NCBI GenBank assembly: GCA_020080175.1 | Contig: JAGHQL010000115.1 | Span: 1-64,000 of the forward strand | Origin: Glutinoglossum americanum | Taxonomy: Eukaryota; Ascomycota; Geoglossomycetes; Geoglossales; Geoglossaceae | DNA length: 64,000 bases | Reading direction: 5' to 3' | In this document: piece after piece, positions 22,030-33,478 of the stretch | Layout: each line of letters opens with the position of its first letter | Numbering within the stretch: position 1 is the first letter of the stretch | Notes under the pieces: model-generated | The model's input: the letters and a program-made list of their open reading frames with translations, nothing else | Database searches by the model: none | Told to the model about the DNA's origin: nothing | Position numbers and translations under genes: made by a program

Positions 22030-23304
22030 GGGTAAAATATTTTTTATAGCTCTCAATTTGCTTATTCAGGAGAAGCGATCCGACCGAAAAAGTAAAAAGG
22101 ATGATTTCGACTTCGACCCTTACTGCTTTTCAAGGGGGTGTGCCTAATGGTTATTGGAGTCGCTCCTGAACATATACGCCATGATACAACGGTGGTCTTC
22201 GGGGGTGTGCTTAATAATTATAGGAGTCCCTCCTGAACATATGCGATGTGATACAACGGCGGTCTTCGGGGGGTGGGCCGTGGTCATGGAAGTCCTCCAA
22301 ACATATACTCTATGACGCGTCAGTGACCCCTATCTTGGAAATCATGATTCAAGAGGAAATTGTATGTGCAGCTGACAATACTGGTAATTTTTTTGTGTGT
22401 TGACTTGTGGTATTTAGATAAATAAGATGAAAAGTTGTGGTATTTGAGAAATTATCCCTGAAGTAAACTCAATCAGCCGTTGATATCCCTCTCCTCTTCT
22501 CCACCCACCACCCCGCCGAGTGATTGTATTCGTGGTACGCCGCTCTCCCCTCTTTCTCCCACAAGGCTCTTATATCCATAGCTCCTGGGAACATCTCTAG
22601 AACCCTAAGGTTGAGATCTAAGTTTTCTTCCACCTGGTGATGGGAGGCCGGCAGAAGTGGTGCAAAAGGGGAAGAAATAGAGTGCAAGGGAGAACAAGAG
22701 GATGGGGAAGAAAAACTCCGCGCAAAAAAAAGAACCACCACATATGATCTCCTGCGTAAATATCGTGAACAGAATTGGCTCAGTCGTGTTATCTACAATA
22801 AGGAGATAAACAGGGAGAAGAAAAAAAACTTTTTTTCAGCTTTGTTGCACGAGGTTTATCTTCTCTTTCTCTTCTTTCTCTTCCTTTGCTCTTTCTCCCC
22901 GCTTAGGGGAGGAGATGGGTGCCCCACGGCCTATACTTCCCCTATCATCTAGAACGCAACCGGAGCTCCGAAGCCATTCAAAGATAGATGTTGCTCTTCT
23001 CGCTGTTTTTGGAAAGTTCTTTTTTTTTTTGACGTATATATACTGCGCGGAGGCTGATGGCCTACTGGCCATCGCATGAGAGGGGTCCTATAATACACGA
23101 GCCACAAGGAGTGAAATCTATGCCATGCCCTAGACCATGCCCTAGACCATACCGCCGTGAAAGTTTAAGATTACAGGGAAATCGTATGTGTTAAGGCTGC
23201 TGAAAGCCCATGGCATCCATCCATCCATCTCCTTTAAAATATGTGGGACAAAATACCTACTGCCTTGTTTCCTCCGTGTTTGCCGAGACGGTTTCTGGCG
23301 TTTA
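22030..23304. other. Convergent intergenic region holding a MITE-like repeat
   Basis: Between the lectin stop and the ABC transporter stop. The first third carries the repeat described separately (about 22128-22459). The rest has several pyrimidine-rich tracts and a two-copy CATGCCCTAGAC repeat near 23125-23150. No gene seen. Confidence 0.6.
22128..22459 (-). mobile_element. MITE-like element, copy A (one end missing or eroded)
   Basis: Homologous to the element at 40825-41178. It ends at 22447-22459 in AGAAATTATCCCT, the inverted-repeat terminus of that element. The next about 90 bp inward (ATTTGAG..., TTGTGGTAT, TTGACTTGTGGTAT, AATTTTTTTGTGTG) also match copy B's left arm. Its interior is two and a half to three tandem units of about 67-76 bp starting GGGGGTGTGC at about 22133 and 22203, versus a single-unit pattern in copy B. 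I could not find the opposite terminal repeat, so this copy looks truncated at the lectin-gene side. No coding capacity, so it is non-autonomous. Strand is given relative to copy B. Confidence 0.75.
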
Positions 23305-26123
23305 TTATTTATCTTTCCTTGATCCTATCTCCTCGTCCATCTCGTCATCAGCGCTCGCCTCCTCAAGATCCTGTTCGATCTCTTCTGATTCTGTTGGAGT
23401 TGGGAATCGGTTTTCCGGCGTAGGTGTGGGCTCCTCTCCGCCGGAAAGCTGCCATTCCATAAGTTTGGTGAAGGCGCCATTCGGGTTGGACGATAGCTGC
23501 TTGAAGGTGCCCTGTTCAGCAACCCTACCGTCACTAGACAGCACGATAATAGTGTCTGAGCGTTTGATCGTTGAAAGTCTATGAGCAATAGATATTGTAG
23601 TGTTGTTGCCTTTCATGAGCGCAGCAAGGGCAGCATTGACAAGAGTCTCTGATTCGGCATCGAGAGCGGATGTGGCTATAAAAGGCAATGGTTAGAAAAA
23701 TTATCTTGAGGTGTATAGGCAGATCCGGTGATGTCTTCGTAAATGGGTGGAAAGCCAAAAAAGCGGGGGAGAATGAAGATAATGGAGACGTCCAACAATA
23801 TACAAGAGATGATGTGAGTGATGTCGACTAGAGCCGCAAGGGGACGGATAGGACAGGCTCAAAGCAACAGCGTATTACCTTCATCTAAGATAAGAATATC
23901 CGGATCCTTGACTAAAGCCCTGGCAATGGCAATACGTTGTTTCTGTCCTCCGGACAATTGAGCCCCTCGTGCGCCAACAGTGGTTTCAAGACCGTCAGGC
24001 TAGTGAAAGATACGTTAGTAATATTGGTGTCGAAGCCTTCATGAGTGTAACCTACAAAGTCGCTGATAAACTGGCAATTGGCCTTCCTGGCCGCCGCAAC
24101 AATTTCAGCTCTAGTGGCACCGGGCTTCGCATATGCAATGTTCTCTGCAATTGTCCCTGAAAAGAGTACTGGCTCTTGAGCAACAAGGCCAATTTTTCTC
24201 CGCAAAGACTTGAGATTCATCGTCGTAATGTCCTGACCGTTGATCTTAATAGTGCCTGCTGTTGGGGCATAGAAGCGAAGTAACAATGATGCTATAGTAG
24301 ATTTCCCACCCCCGCTAGGCCCGACAATAGCAACGTTAGTCCCTTGGGGGATTTCAAAATCCAGACCGTCAAATATGTTGACAGCGGGACGAGTGGGGTA
24401 GCTGAAGGAAACATTCTCAAATCTTATCGGGCCTCGCGCCGAGGAGACCCTTGTGCCAACAGTTGATCGGATGGTCGGTTTTCTATCTTGGAGTTCAAAC
24501 AAGCGGCTGGCTGCGCCAACGCCTTTCATCAGCTCGGAATAAAAACTCGACAATCCCACAAGACTTGATCCAGCATAGGCAGTATACATCAGAAATGAGG
24601 ACAAGTCTCCTATACTGATAGCTCCTGACTTGACCATTTGGCCACCTGAATAAAGGAGTGCCAGGATGGTCATGTTTCCTAGTAACCCTGTCTATACTTG
24701 ATGTTAGTCGTACAATACAGTATGGTGCTTCTGCGATGGCGTACCGAGCTAAAGAAAGTGGCACTAATGAGAGCTTCCCTCTTGCCAAGCGCGAAGATCT
24801 TCTTCACCTGTTTATTGTACCTTCCAACCTCCAAAACTTCCCCTGCGAATGCTTGGCTAGTGCGGACGTTTCCAAGCCTCTCTTCTGCAATTTTCGTTAG
24901 AGTCCCAAGGTTTCGCTGGATCTTCCTGCTAAGATTGCGAATAGCCCTGCCGTAGATGAACGCCCCAATGGCTACCGGCGGAAGCATTATTGCGAGAACT
25001 CCAGTAAGCTTTAAGCTAACATATGCCATAAGTCCAAAGCCAGCTCCACCGCTTACGAGAGCACGAAGACCATCAGAAAGATTTTGAGTAATGCTCTTCC
25101 CCACGATGATCGTGTCAGAGCTAAGACGTGATATGAGGTCCCCTACTCGATTTGCGTCAAAAAACTCGGCATTCTGTGCATAGGTTCTTCGGAAAAGCTG
25201 GGACCGTAGACGTGCAACGATGCGCTCGCCAACAACACGCAAAATTATGATACGGCCATAATTAGCTGACGCTCCAAGAGCTAGAACCTATTCAAAGCTT
25301 AGTGGTCGCCTAACCTAGTTGAGTTCGGAACATACACTGCCTAGAGCTATATAGAATTGATGCAATTCAAGTCCAAACAATTTATCAACGCCGGAAGTGT
25401 TTGTAGCAAGGTCGATAATCTTTCCGATAGAGAAGCTATAACTAGTTAGATAAAGCCTGATGTCGCAGCGAAAGACTACATACGGAATAGACATGGTTAT
25501 GGAGGACGATACTAGAAGGCAGGCAAATGCCGCTGTTCCGGGGGTCAAAATCAGCATCCCTCCATTCGAACTAGAAATATGCGGATTAAAATACCTCCAA
25601 GGTATTTAGCTTCCGGCCTAGCAATCTTGATCAATCTCCACACTTCGAAAACTCCAGATTTATTTCCATGAGCAAGGCCGTCTTTGTTCAACCGTGCACT
25701 CAGGTTCACCTGAGCTGCTCTCGAAGCTTTCTCCGATCTCGCAAAACCATATCCCTCTTCGTCGTCTTTTGAATCCTCTTCATGCTGCCCTTTCCCTCCC
25801 TTACTTGTAATATCTTTAGACGCCTCGTGCGGGGCCGATTTAGTAGATAGTGGGCGGCGTCGAGGACCGGCAGCCGGCAATTGAATTAGCGCACAATGGC
25901 GGCTTCGAAAGACTATTCTTGACAGTCGAACTGATTGTTGTACATAGCTGCGATTCGGCGGGTGCACCAAAGGGTATGAAAACTTAGAGTATGAACGGTT
26001 TGGGTCGAGTCCAGGCCTAACGGATTGCTGCGAAGCTTGTTGAACTACTGCTGCTCTTGTTGAACCGGCGACACGGGCAAACATATTCGACGCTAATCGA
26101 AGAGGCAGGCCGGAGCCGCGCAT
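23305..26123 (-). CDS. MDL1: Mitochondrial half-size ABC transporter, Mdl1/ABCB10 type
   Basis: Seven exons (26123-25595, 25532-25484, 25435-25336, 25287-24745, 24691-24056, 23999-23879, 23675-23305) give 782 residues. An Arg/Ser-rich leader with few acidic residues looks like a matrix presequence. After it comes the ABC transmembrane region ([51 protein letters not shown]). The nucleotide-binding domain has Walker [10 protein letters not shown] (about 531-539), Q-loop AQEP, signature LSGGQ (about 634-638), Walker B ILILDEATS and the H-loop AHRLST. It should sit in the inner membrane; yeast Mdl1 exports peptides produced by the m-AAA protease. The C-terminus is acidic. All introns are 48-62 bp except the last (203 bp). 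The gene shares its promoter with CDC37. Confidence 0.93.
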
Positions 26124-26490
26124 GGCTCTTGCGCCGCAGTGCTGATTGCCTCAGCCAATACCCTACCAGTGGATGTCGAACTGCAGCAAATCAATTATCA
26201 TCTTCGTGGACATTTACTGTTTTGCTGATGGAATAAGATGGAAAGATTTGTCGTAGCGGAGCTTGCCGTGGGATGATGCAAACATCACAAACCTGCCTTC
26301 CATCTTTGAATATGAACACAAGTCTACACATTCAGCAACTCTAGGGCTAGCCCATAGTTCTTGGGCCAGCGGCTTGATATCATCTAAGCAGAGGCCTTCA
26401 AATCTTGTGCTGCGTCTCCATTCTCGGCGAATATACAAATTAAACCCCCGCTATTGCCTTCAGTTCCACCCGAGCCTAAAGTCCGCAATA
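26124..26490. promoter_or_regulatory. Shared divergent promoter, MDL1 / CDC37
   Basis: 367 bp between two opposed start codons. No clear TATA box or heat-shock element (nGAAnnTTCn array) was seen, although CDC37 partners Hsp90. Confidence 0.5.
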
Positions 26491-28198
26491 ATGGTTTTGG
26501 ACTATAGTAAATGGGTATGGATATATCTTGCATTGTTTGAATGATTTTAGATCATTATGTGTTATCTCTTCAAATGTGGTCTTCCATTTTAACAGGCCCT
26601 CACAGGACAACCTTGAACTCAGCGATGATTCGGACATTGAAGTCCATCCCAATGTTGACAAGCGCTCATTTATTCGTGCCAAACAAAACCAAATCCACCA
26701 AGAACGCTACCAAAGGCGTCACCAGATCGAGACGTTAAAATATGAGCGCATAATTAATGATGGCCTCCTTGTTCACATCGACAAGCTAATTAGTATCCTA
26801 CAAGCACATGGATCCCCGTCAGCAAATGTCGATGAGCTCATATTCCAGGCCCTTATCGAGATCGGGGGAGATCCCTCGAAGGACCAACCCCCCCCGCGGC
26901 CGGAAGGAGTCCATGCAAAAGTAGAGAAGCAGCCAACGTACTCGGAAATGATGGGGCAACTAGTGGATCAGGTTAAGAAAGCAGTGGATGAGTCAAAATC
27001 GGATAACCGGTGGGAGATATATCTAAATGAGCTGCGAGGGCACCAACAAAAAGTCCAGGGCCTTCAGAGAGAACTACAGGTCAAGCTTGACCAGTTGGAG
27101 AAGGAAGAGAGCAAAAAGATAACCAGCGACAGTATTCATACAGGATTCGACAGCTCCTATGTTTCCAAAGGCGACAAGCAGGCTGGAACGAAGACGCAAA
27201 CTGATAAAACTAAGTCTGTGGAACTTCTAAATCCTCATACGTCCGAAAAAGGTGGTAGCTCTTCCGGGGCTGACGCTGAAGGTACCGAGGTCACTGATGA
27301 TATTGACGAAAATATCGAGCCTTCGAAATTGGGAAAAGAGTTTGCCAAGATCAAAAGTGGGGATTATAAGGCTTGCCTACTATTTATATCGGAACATCCA
27401 GCTGTCGTTGCGGAAAAGGAAACCGATGGGCTGTTGATTGAAGCGTTTAACACGCAGATCGAGGGGAAGGATGATTATGCTAGACAATGCGTTCACCAAG
27501 CCTTACTACTACAATATTGTCGACAGCTGGGGAGAGATGGAGTGGGTTTGTTCTTCAAGAGGTGAGCCCTTTTCCAAGCCAAGTCAGGCTCAATCTCCAC
27601 CCATTGACACGACCGGACGCAGAATCACCACCAAAGATCACCAAGCCCAAAAAGTATTCCTCGATGACGTCAACTCCACATATGCACGTATCCGCACCCG
27701 TGCCAAAGAACTCGCAGCCGAGCGCGCCTCCGCAGAAGCCAAGGGCGGCGTCGAGCAAATCCAACTTCATGCCGTTGAGCCAGGCACAAAAATCAACATC
27801 GTCATACCACCAGCTGGAAGTGACGACCCAGTAGAAAAGGAAGCTCGTGAGACATTTGAGTCATTCTCACCGGAATTGCAGAAGGCGTTGGAGAGTGGAA
27901 GTTTGGATGAGGTGAATAAGGTCTTGGCGGATATGAGTGTTGAGGAAGCAGAGGATATTGTGGGGAAATTGGGAGAGGTTTGACGCCCCCTACCCCATTG
28001 ATTTGCTTACCCTCAGCTCAGGTGGCTTTTTGTTAAAACTACTAACGTCAATAAATAAAAAAGGGAGGAATGCTCAGCCTCGAAGAGCAGATCATCGATG
28101 CGACTACCGAGGAAGGACAAGCGGCTCTGAAGCGGTTCGACGAGCTGGAGAAACAGAAAGCGAGGGAGGCAGTGACCGGGACTGAGGATCCAGAGTGA
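26491..28198 (+). CDS. CDC37: Hsp90 co-chaperone Cdc37
   Basis: Four exons, 26491-26514 (24 bases), 26606-27561, 27623-27977 and 28064-28198, encode 489 residues. The protein starts MVLDYSKWDNLELSDDSD, the nearly invariant Cdc37 N-terminus. It contains the CK2-phosphorylated Ser and the kinase-binding helix IEVHPNVDKRSFIRAKQ. The Hsp90-binding middle domain follows (EFAKIKSGDY, IEAFNTQIEGKDDYARQCVHQALLLQYC, FFKR), then the C-terminal helices (SVEEAEDIVGKLGEGGMLSLEEQIIDATTEEG). Cdc37 recruits protein kinases to Hsp90 in the cytosol. The tiny first exon and the last intron (branch ACTAAC, acceptor AAAAG) were accepted because they rebuild the conserved ends. Confidence 0.96.
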
Positions 28199-28541
28199 AA
28201 AGCAGCGATTTAGCACCCTATCCAATAATTTGTCATGCTATATTATCCATAGGGATCACGAAATTACTTGAGCAATATCACTTTATCACCACGTGGGGTG
28301 GATATAGATACCTGATATCCCTCCCATACTGGCAATGATCCGTGAACAACACAATAAGGTGAAAAGAAGTCCAGTTTTGTCAGTCGGAGAAATAGCTAGT
28401 ATAAAATTGATCTTAATCTTCATGCAGAACGCCTGTATATCAATTTAATCTTAATCTCCGTCTAAAGAAATAATATAAATAAGGCGGGTAGGCAAACACT
28501 CCCATAACGCCTAGCGAACCTAAAAAAGAAGCAAAGCCTCC
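28199..28541. other. Convergent gap between CDC37 and the annexin gene
   Basis: 343 bp of AT-rich sequence between facing stop codons; it should hold both 3' untranslated regions. A GATCTTAATCTTCAT..AATTTAATCTTAATCT direct near-repeat occurs at about 28409-28455. Nothing else seen. Confidence 0.55.
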
Positions 28542-30156
28542 CTACTCCACACAAGCAACCATCAACTTCTCATAATCCCCCCTGGTCTCCCCTCTAATTC
28601 TCTGCACCAACCCCCTTCCGAACCTCCTCTGATATGCCGCCGAAACCTGCGTCATATGGGCTTTATCCCAATGGAACCTTACTACACGATTAACGAGCAA
28701 GTCGTCCTTCGTGCCGAGGCCATGCATCGTGTCCTCGAGGAGCTGCGCATCACGGGCGAGGCGGTCGGTGGCGCCGCGAATGATGTGGATGAGTGCGGCT
28801 TTCATGTGGCCGGAGAATTCCTGGGCGAGGGTGTTAGCATAAGAAGTGGGAAGTGAGCAGAAAGGGGAGAGGTTAGGAGTTTACCTTTTCGATAACGCGG
28901 TCGAGGGGGATGCGGAATCTCACCTCGAAAGCCTGTGCGATGGCGTGGAGTTGGGCGTCACTCCTCATAGTGATAATAGAACAGACAGAGATCTCATCGG
29001 TGCCGTACTGCCCCTCGGTCGCACGATGCAACTCCATGACGTCGGCATCAACCTGCTGGGGTATGACAGGCGCCAATTCCTCCGCCCTCCTTGCCGCAAG
29101 AACCATGTCGAACAGGCGTTCCGTCTTACCTGATAAATCGCCTTGGACATCGCTCTCAAGCGATCGCTTATACTTCTTATGATACTCCGCCTTAATAACA
29201 TCGAGATCCGCGTTCGAGCGGCCAAGGAGCACGTCATTTAGGACTACTTCCTTGGTTCCTGGTCCAGATATTGCATTGTAGAGGTTGTAGACGTCTTGCT
29301 CAAGGGGACCGCGCACGAGGGCAAGGAGTCCGTCTCGGAAGTGGCCGCTGGTTTCTTTGGTGATGGCTTCGTCGAGGCGTCTATTGAAACGCTGGTGGAA
29401 GGAGTAGCGGATGACCTGCATCCTCAAGGGGTCTGGTTTGGAGAGTATGCGGATTAGCGCTGCATTGTCGGTGCCAAATCCTTTCATGGCTTTGTTGAGA
29501 GCCTCAGCCTCAGCAGATGCGTCCCCTTGGGGGATTTGTCCGGTCACATAGCCAGGACTTGGGTAAGCTGGCTGTCCGCCGTATCCTCCTGGGGCACCCC
29601 CGTATCCTCCCGGAGAGACTCCCAGACCCCCCGGGGCAGGTGCTCCATAATAACTTTGTGACGCTGGAGGCGGCTAGATATATTCCGTTAGCCTCGATTA
29701 CACCTCTCCCTTAATGGAATACAATAGCACAAACCTGTGAGTATGATGGCGCGTATTGTTGTGGTTGTGGAGAAGGGTAGCCGGGGTTTTGTGGCGGTGG
29801 GTATCCGGGATTTTGTGGTGGATAGCTTTGTTGAGGTGGATACTGTCCTTGAGGGGGGTAGCCCTGTGGAGGGGGGTAACCTTGCGGTGGCGGCTGGCCG
29901 TATGGGAGCTGTGGCGGGTACGGAGCTTGCGGCGGTGGGTATCCCTGAGGAGGCGGATACCCTGGTGCTCCATATGGAGCTTGGCCGTACGTCGGGGGAG
30001 GATATTGACCTGGCGGAGGGGCACCGTATCCAGGCTGTGGAGGTTCTATACGAACATTTATTTAGTCTTCGACTTCCGTGAATTGTGAAGACAAGAACAG
30101 AATGACTTACGTGGCGATGGCGGGGCACCGTATGGTGGGTAAGGAGGGTACGACAT
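28542..30156 (-). CDS. Annexin with a long Pro/Gly/Tyr/Gln-rich N-terminus
   Basis: Exons 30156-30111, 30045-29735, 29673-28885 and 28820-28542 give 474 residues. The first about 165 residues are repeats of the type GYPPPQ / YGAPGG, like annexin A7/A11 and fungal annexins; such tails favour aggregation or binding of Ca-sensor partners. Four annexin repeats follow. Their loop motifs are KGFGTD (about 183), SGPGTK, EGQYGTDE and HGLGTKDD, the GxGT type-II calcium-loop core. Repeat 3 has the altered GQYGT form. Annexins bind acidic phospholipid membranes in a Ca-dependent way and act in membrane traffic and repair. The start ATG at 30154-30156 opens directly into MSYPPYPPYGAPP. Confidence 0.93.
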
Positions 30157-30978
30157 TACTATTTTGTCCTCCTTAGAAGGCGACGAGAAAACCGACAGCT
30201 GTGAATATGAATGATTGAGCCCTTGTTGACGCGAGACGGAATGAAGCAGGAGGTTCGACGGAAGGAAGGTCTTTAATATGTGCAGTTAGAGTGGCGTACA
30301 CCGAGGGGCTGTGCATGGATGTTTTTCGTCATCGTAACCCCACTATCCTATCTTGATCCTAGGCATACGCCCAACTACACCCTAACTACTGGGCATTCTG
30401 AGTGAAGCTTGGCTCGAATCTACCCTACTATGCCCCTCCGTGTCGGAACATAAGATTAGTGGTGGTGTCTACACCGCCTTCATTCTTTCACTATACCGAA
30501 TCATTGAATAGGAAATTATTGGCATAATAACACAGAATTGTATTATCGATACATAAGAAAATATTGTAGATCTCGCTTTGTGAGAATGCGCTCTACAAAA
30601 GGGTAGAAGGTATCAATCCTTGCAGGGCACCGAAAAAACCACCCTGCAAATACGAGGCATATAAATAATATGATACAATCCGCCGACCCTAACTCCCGTA
30701 CCGATGAATGCCGTCCAAACATTTATCTTGACGTGTCCCATCTCCTTTCCTGAAAGAGCGTCACTCCATGCTTTCTATCACAATATATCAAGCCTAGGCC
30801 TAGTAAAGCGCCTTATAGACCTTGTCTCTCGCAATGTACAATGCACACATATCTAAGCCGGTCGACCGGGAGTCATGCCAAAAGCCCTTTCTCCGCAATA
30901 TGAACGCCTCGTTTTCCAGTATGAAAACAGGATACCATGCATGGTAACATGGTATCTTCGCTACCTGCTCTATAAGGT
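30157..30978. other. Intergenic region upstream of the annexin gene
   Basis: Promoter side of annexin and 3' side of the membrane-protein gene at 30979-31550, both on the minus strand. No gene or repeat recognised. Confidence 0.55.
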
Positions 30979-31550
30979 CTACGACCCACCACCACCTCCC
31001 CCGCCTCCTCCACCCGAACTAAACCCGCCTGCACCAGTCCCACCTGTACTAGACGCGTTTAGGCCAGACGATGAAGTAGTTGCGTTCCAGGACGAGGCTC
31101 CTTGATAGCTGTTGTGACGGTAAGGGTGATGAGTATGGCGATGATGTCTAAATAACCCGAATAGTTAACACCGCCATTCCTTATAAAATATGGTGGGGGG
31201 TAATCTTACCTTACTGTTTGCTTTGGCCTTGATATCGATCCCGGCATCCCGTCTGATGGGTAATATGGTGGTGGCGGCATATCTTCAGCCCCTCCAAGAG
31301 TTCTCTGCGGCCATCTACGCACCATGTGACCGCGATGATCGTATTCCACTGGGGGATGCTGAGGACGGCGGTATCTGCATCGGCGAAGGATGAGCAACGC
31401 GACGCACAGGGCGACAAGGACGATGGGGATCACAATGATGGAGACAGGAACGTGGTAGGTGCTGGTAGTTGAGGTGGTTGGGTAGCTATAGCAGCCTGGT
31501 CCCGGTTCGCACCAGCGGGCAAGGAGCCCTTGCATTGGTGTAGGCGCCAT
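30979..31550 (-). CDS. Small single-pass membrane protein, unknown function
   Basis: Exons 31550-31210 and 31147-30979 (62-bp intron, GTAAGA...TTTAG) give 169 residues. A short N-terminal part with two Cys (WCEPGPGCYSY) and Ser/Thr is followed by one strong membrane span (about residues 36-58, VSIIVIPIVLVALCVALLIL). Then comes a basic stop-transfer RRCRYRRP, a Pro-rich cytoplasmic-like tail with PPPPYYP, and an extreme C-terminus of Ser/Gly (GGFSS followed by nine Gly and a final Ser). The second exon continues the frame as RHHRHTHHPYRHNSYQGASSW, which looks genuinely coding. The start is the first ATG; the open frame reaches further up without one. I do not recognise the family. Confidence 0.7.
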
Positions 31551-33064
31551 TCTAATGTTATTTTGCCGAATTGTATAGGTAACCTCCGTCAATAAGGATA
31601 TAGGGATAGTCGCCGAGGGTTTAGCAGCCAGGCGTAGACGACTTCTAGGAGTTTATCCCTCCAATGAAGAGAAAGATAGAGACGATTTATAAGGAGTAAT
31701 GATGCTTGAGACGCTGCAAACACCAGATGTGACGTTGTGCTGAAATAACCAAGACGATTATCGCCGTATTTCTCGATAGTCGCAATAGAAGGTAAAGTTC
31801 GTAGTAATGGTATAACTACGACGACGATAACAATAACTATCCTCCAGTCCCATCCTCTACCCAGTAAACCTGATCGAAAAAACGAAACGATAGAGTGGGA
31901 CAGGAATGGGGAGCCTCCCATATAAGAGAACCGCAGTCAAAAGAAAGAATAGACCAGCCGCAATCCTCCGCAACAGCGTACTCGAGACAAGGCATGAACA
32001 GCCTACGGCTCAGCCCTGCCTGTCTACCCTCGTATCTCACAGGAAAGCGCAGCGAAAGGCTCCCGTAACGCCACCCGTGACACCAACTAACCTATCTGAG
32101 ACAAGAACTGGAAAGGAATGTGGTCGACAACAGGTATTCTAGGATCTAATGAGGCGAAAGGACTCTAGAGGCGTAAAATGTAACGTAGACTGCCCCAAGT
32201 AGACCCAGGATTTCTTCCTTCCATCGGGGGCGAGGGCTTCTTTTGTGTCTAGCCAACTAGCTCACTATAAGCCACCTTCACCGCCAGGAACAACGAGTGT
32301 TGTATTCTCCAGGGGAGGGAACCGCTTGGCCCCCAGCCCCAGCCGCTCATTGGTACTCTAGCCGTGGCTATGGTCGCGGTGGTGTTCTCGCTCTAGAAGG
32401 AATGTCGAAGGGGGCTGTGCAGTAGAGCTTAAGGAACGGGGGCAAAGGAGGGGCGGAGGCGGAGACGCTAATGCGAGGCTTAGTGACGTCGTTTGTTTAC
32501 CTAGATTTTGTTTTTGTACCTGCGTTTTGGCGTTTTTGGTGGTTTGCTGAGATGGTGGTTGATGGTGGTTGTGGAAACCCATCGTAAAGGAATATATATC
32601 TTAGGCTACGGTCGGCGGGGAGCGCAGAAGACAGGAAGGACTACGGCGTTTTTAAGAATTTGTTTCGTGCAACAACACAACCTCGTAAACGATGGACAAG
32701 AGAGCATTATGATATCGAAAGAGTGTGATTATGATTTAGGTTATGATACAGATCAGCAGTGAAACTGCATTATTATGATGTGCAAAGTAAACCTTCCGCC
32801 CACCAGCCCACCCTATTCAGCCAATGCGAAGGAGAAATGCGATAAATAATTCCCGAGTTCGGGGCGATAGGGAAATGCAGGATACAGGAAAGATGGTTCT
32901 CCAGGACCTCTTTTGAGATGTTCTAGCAGTATTCGTGTCGTAGCGTTCGGTCGACGTCGCTCGTCATTGATCGTTTTCGCGGTGGCAAGTTGTCGGTGCG
33001 TCCTGCACAGCAGCCCTACGGATCTACCGCAAGCGCCCCGCCATAAAATATTGCTTTAAATCCG
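31551..33064. other. Intergenic DNA between two minus-strand genes
   Basis: 1.5 kb with only short, overlapping frames on both strands. It should contain the promoter of the membrane-protein gene and the 3' end of the small gene at 33065-33478. Nothing else recognised. Confidence 0.5.
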
Positions 33065-33478
33065 CTACTTGTTCGAAGACCTCATGCTATTGACCAAATC
33101 CCGAGGGCCTTGGACCAAATCTCGAGGGCCATAGCCGCCGAAGAGCCATTCATTGCCATGACGGCCCACATCGCTGAACGTCCCCGAGTGTCTACTGCGA
33201 TTCTGTTTGGGCGACGGAGGTGGCTGTGTGGGGGCAGTCCCGTCGGAGCTCGATGAACTTCGATGTTTCGGGCGGGGAGACTTGCTTGAGGTGCGAATTG
33301 GTAGGGAGCCCCACTTAGATTGGCGCTCAGGCGGGGAGGATGGCTCGTTCTGAGGTTCTTCGAAATATCCCATCGGAGGTGAGCCGAATGGCGAGAGGGG
33401 TGATCTTGGAGATGCCGAGCCCGTTGATTGGGGATGGGAAATCGGTCGGACAGTCGGGGACTTGGAATTTCCTGACAT
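33065..33478 (-). CDS. Small Ser/Pro-rich conserved-looking protein, unknown function
   Basis: A single frame of 137 residues from the ATG at 33476-33478. The N-terminal two thirds are rich in Ser-Pro pairs with basic clusters (SPRSPLSPFGSPP, SKSPRPKHRSSSSS), suggesting a disordered phospho-target. The C-terminal part, RHSGTFSDVGRHGNEWLFGG, resembles a short motif seen at the end of small fungal proteins. A seven-residue tandem duplication GPRDLVQ/GPRDLVN then follows. No signal peptide or membrane span. Function unknown. Confidence 0.62.
   Translation of the reverse strand: MSGNSKSPTVRPISHPQSTGSASPRSPLSPFGSPPMGYFEEPQNEPSSPPERQSKWGSLPIRTSSKSPRPKHRSSSSSDGTAPTQPPPSPKQNRSRHSGTFSDVGRHGNEWLFGGYGPRDLVQGPRDLVNSMRSSNK

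Noticed and set aside
29737-30088. Plus-strand frames rich in Val/Gly or Arg/Leu
   Set aside because: They are the antisense of the Pro/Gln/Tyr-rich N-terminus of annexin.
30875-31105. Plus-strand frame with a poly-Pro run
   Set aside because: Antisense of the Gly-run C-terminus of the small membrane protein.
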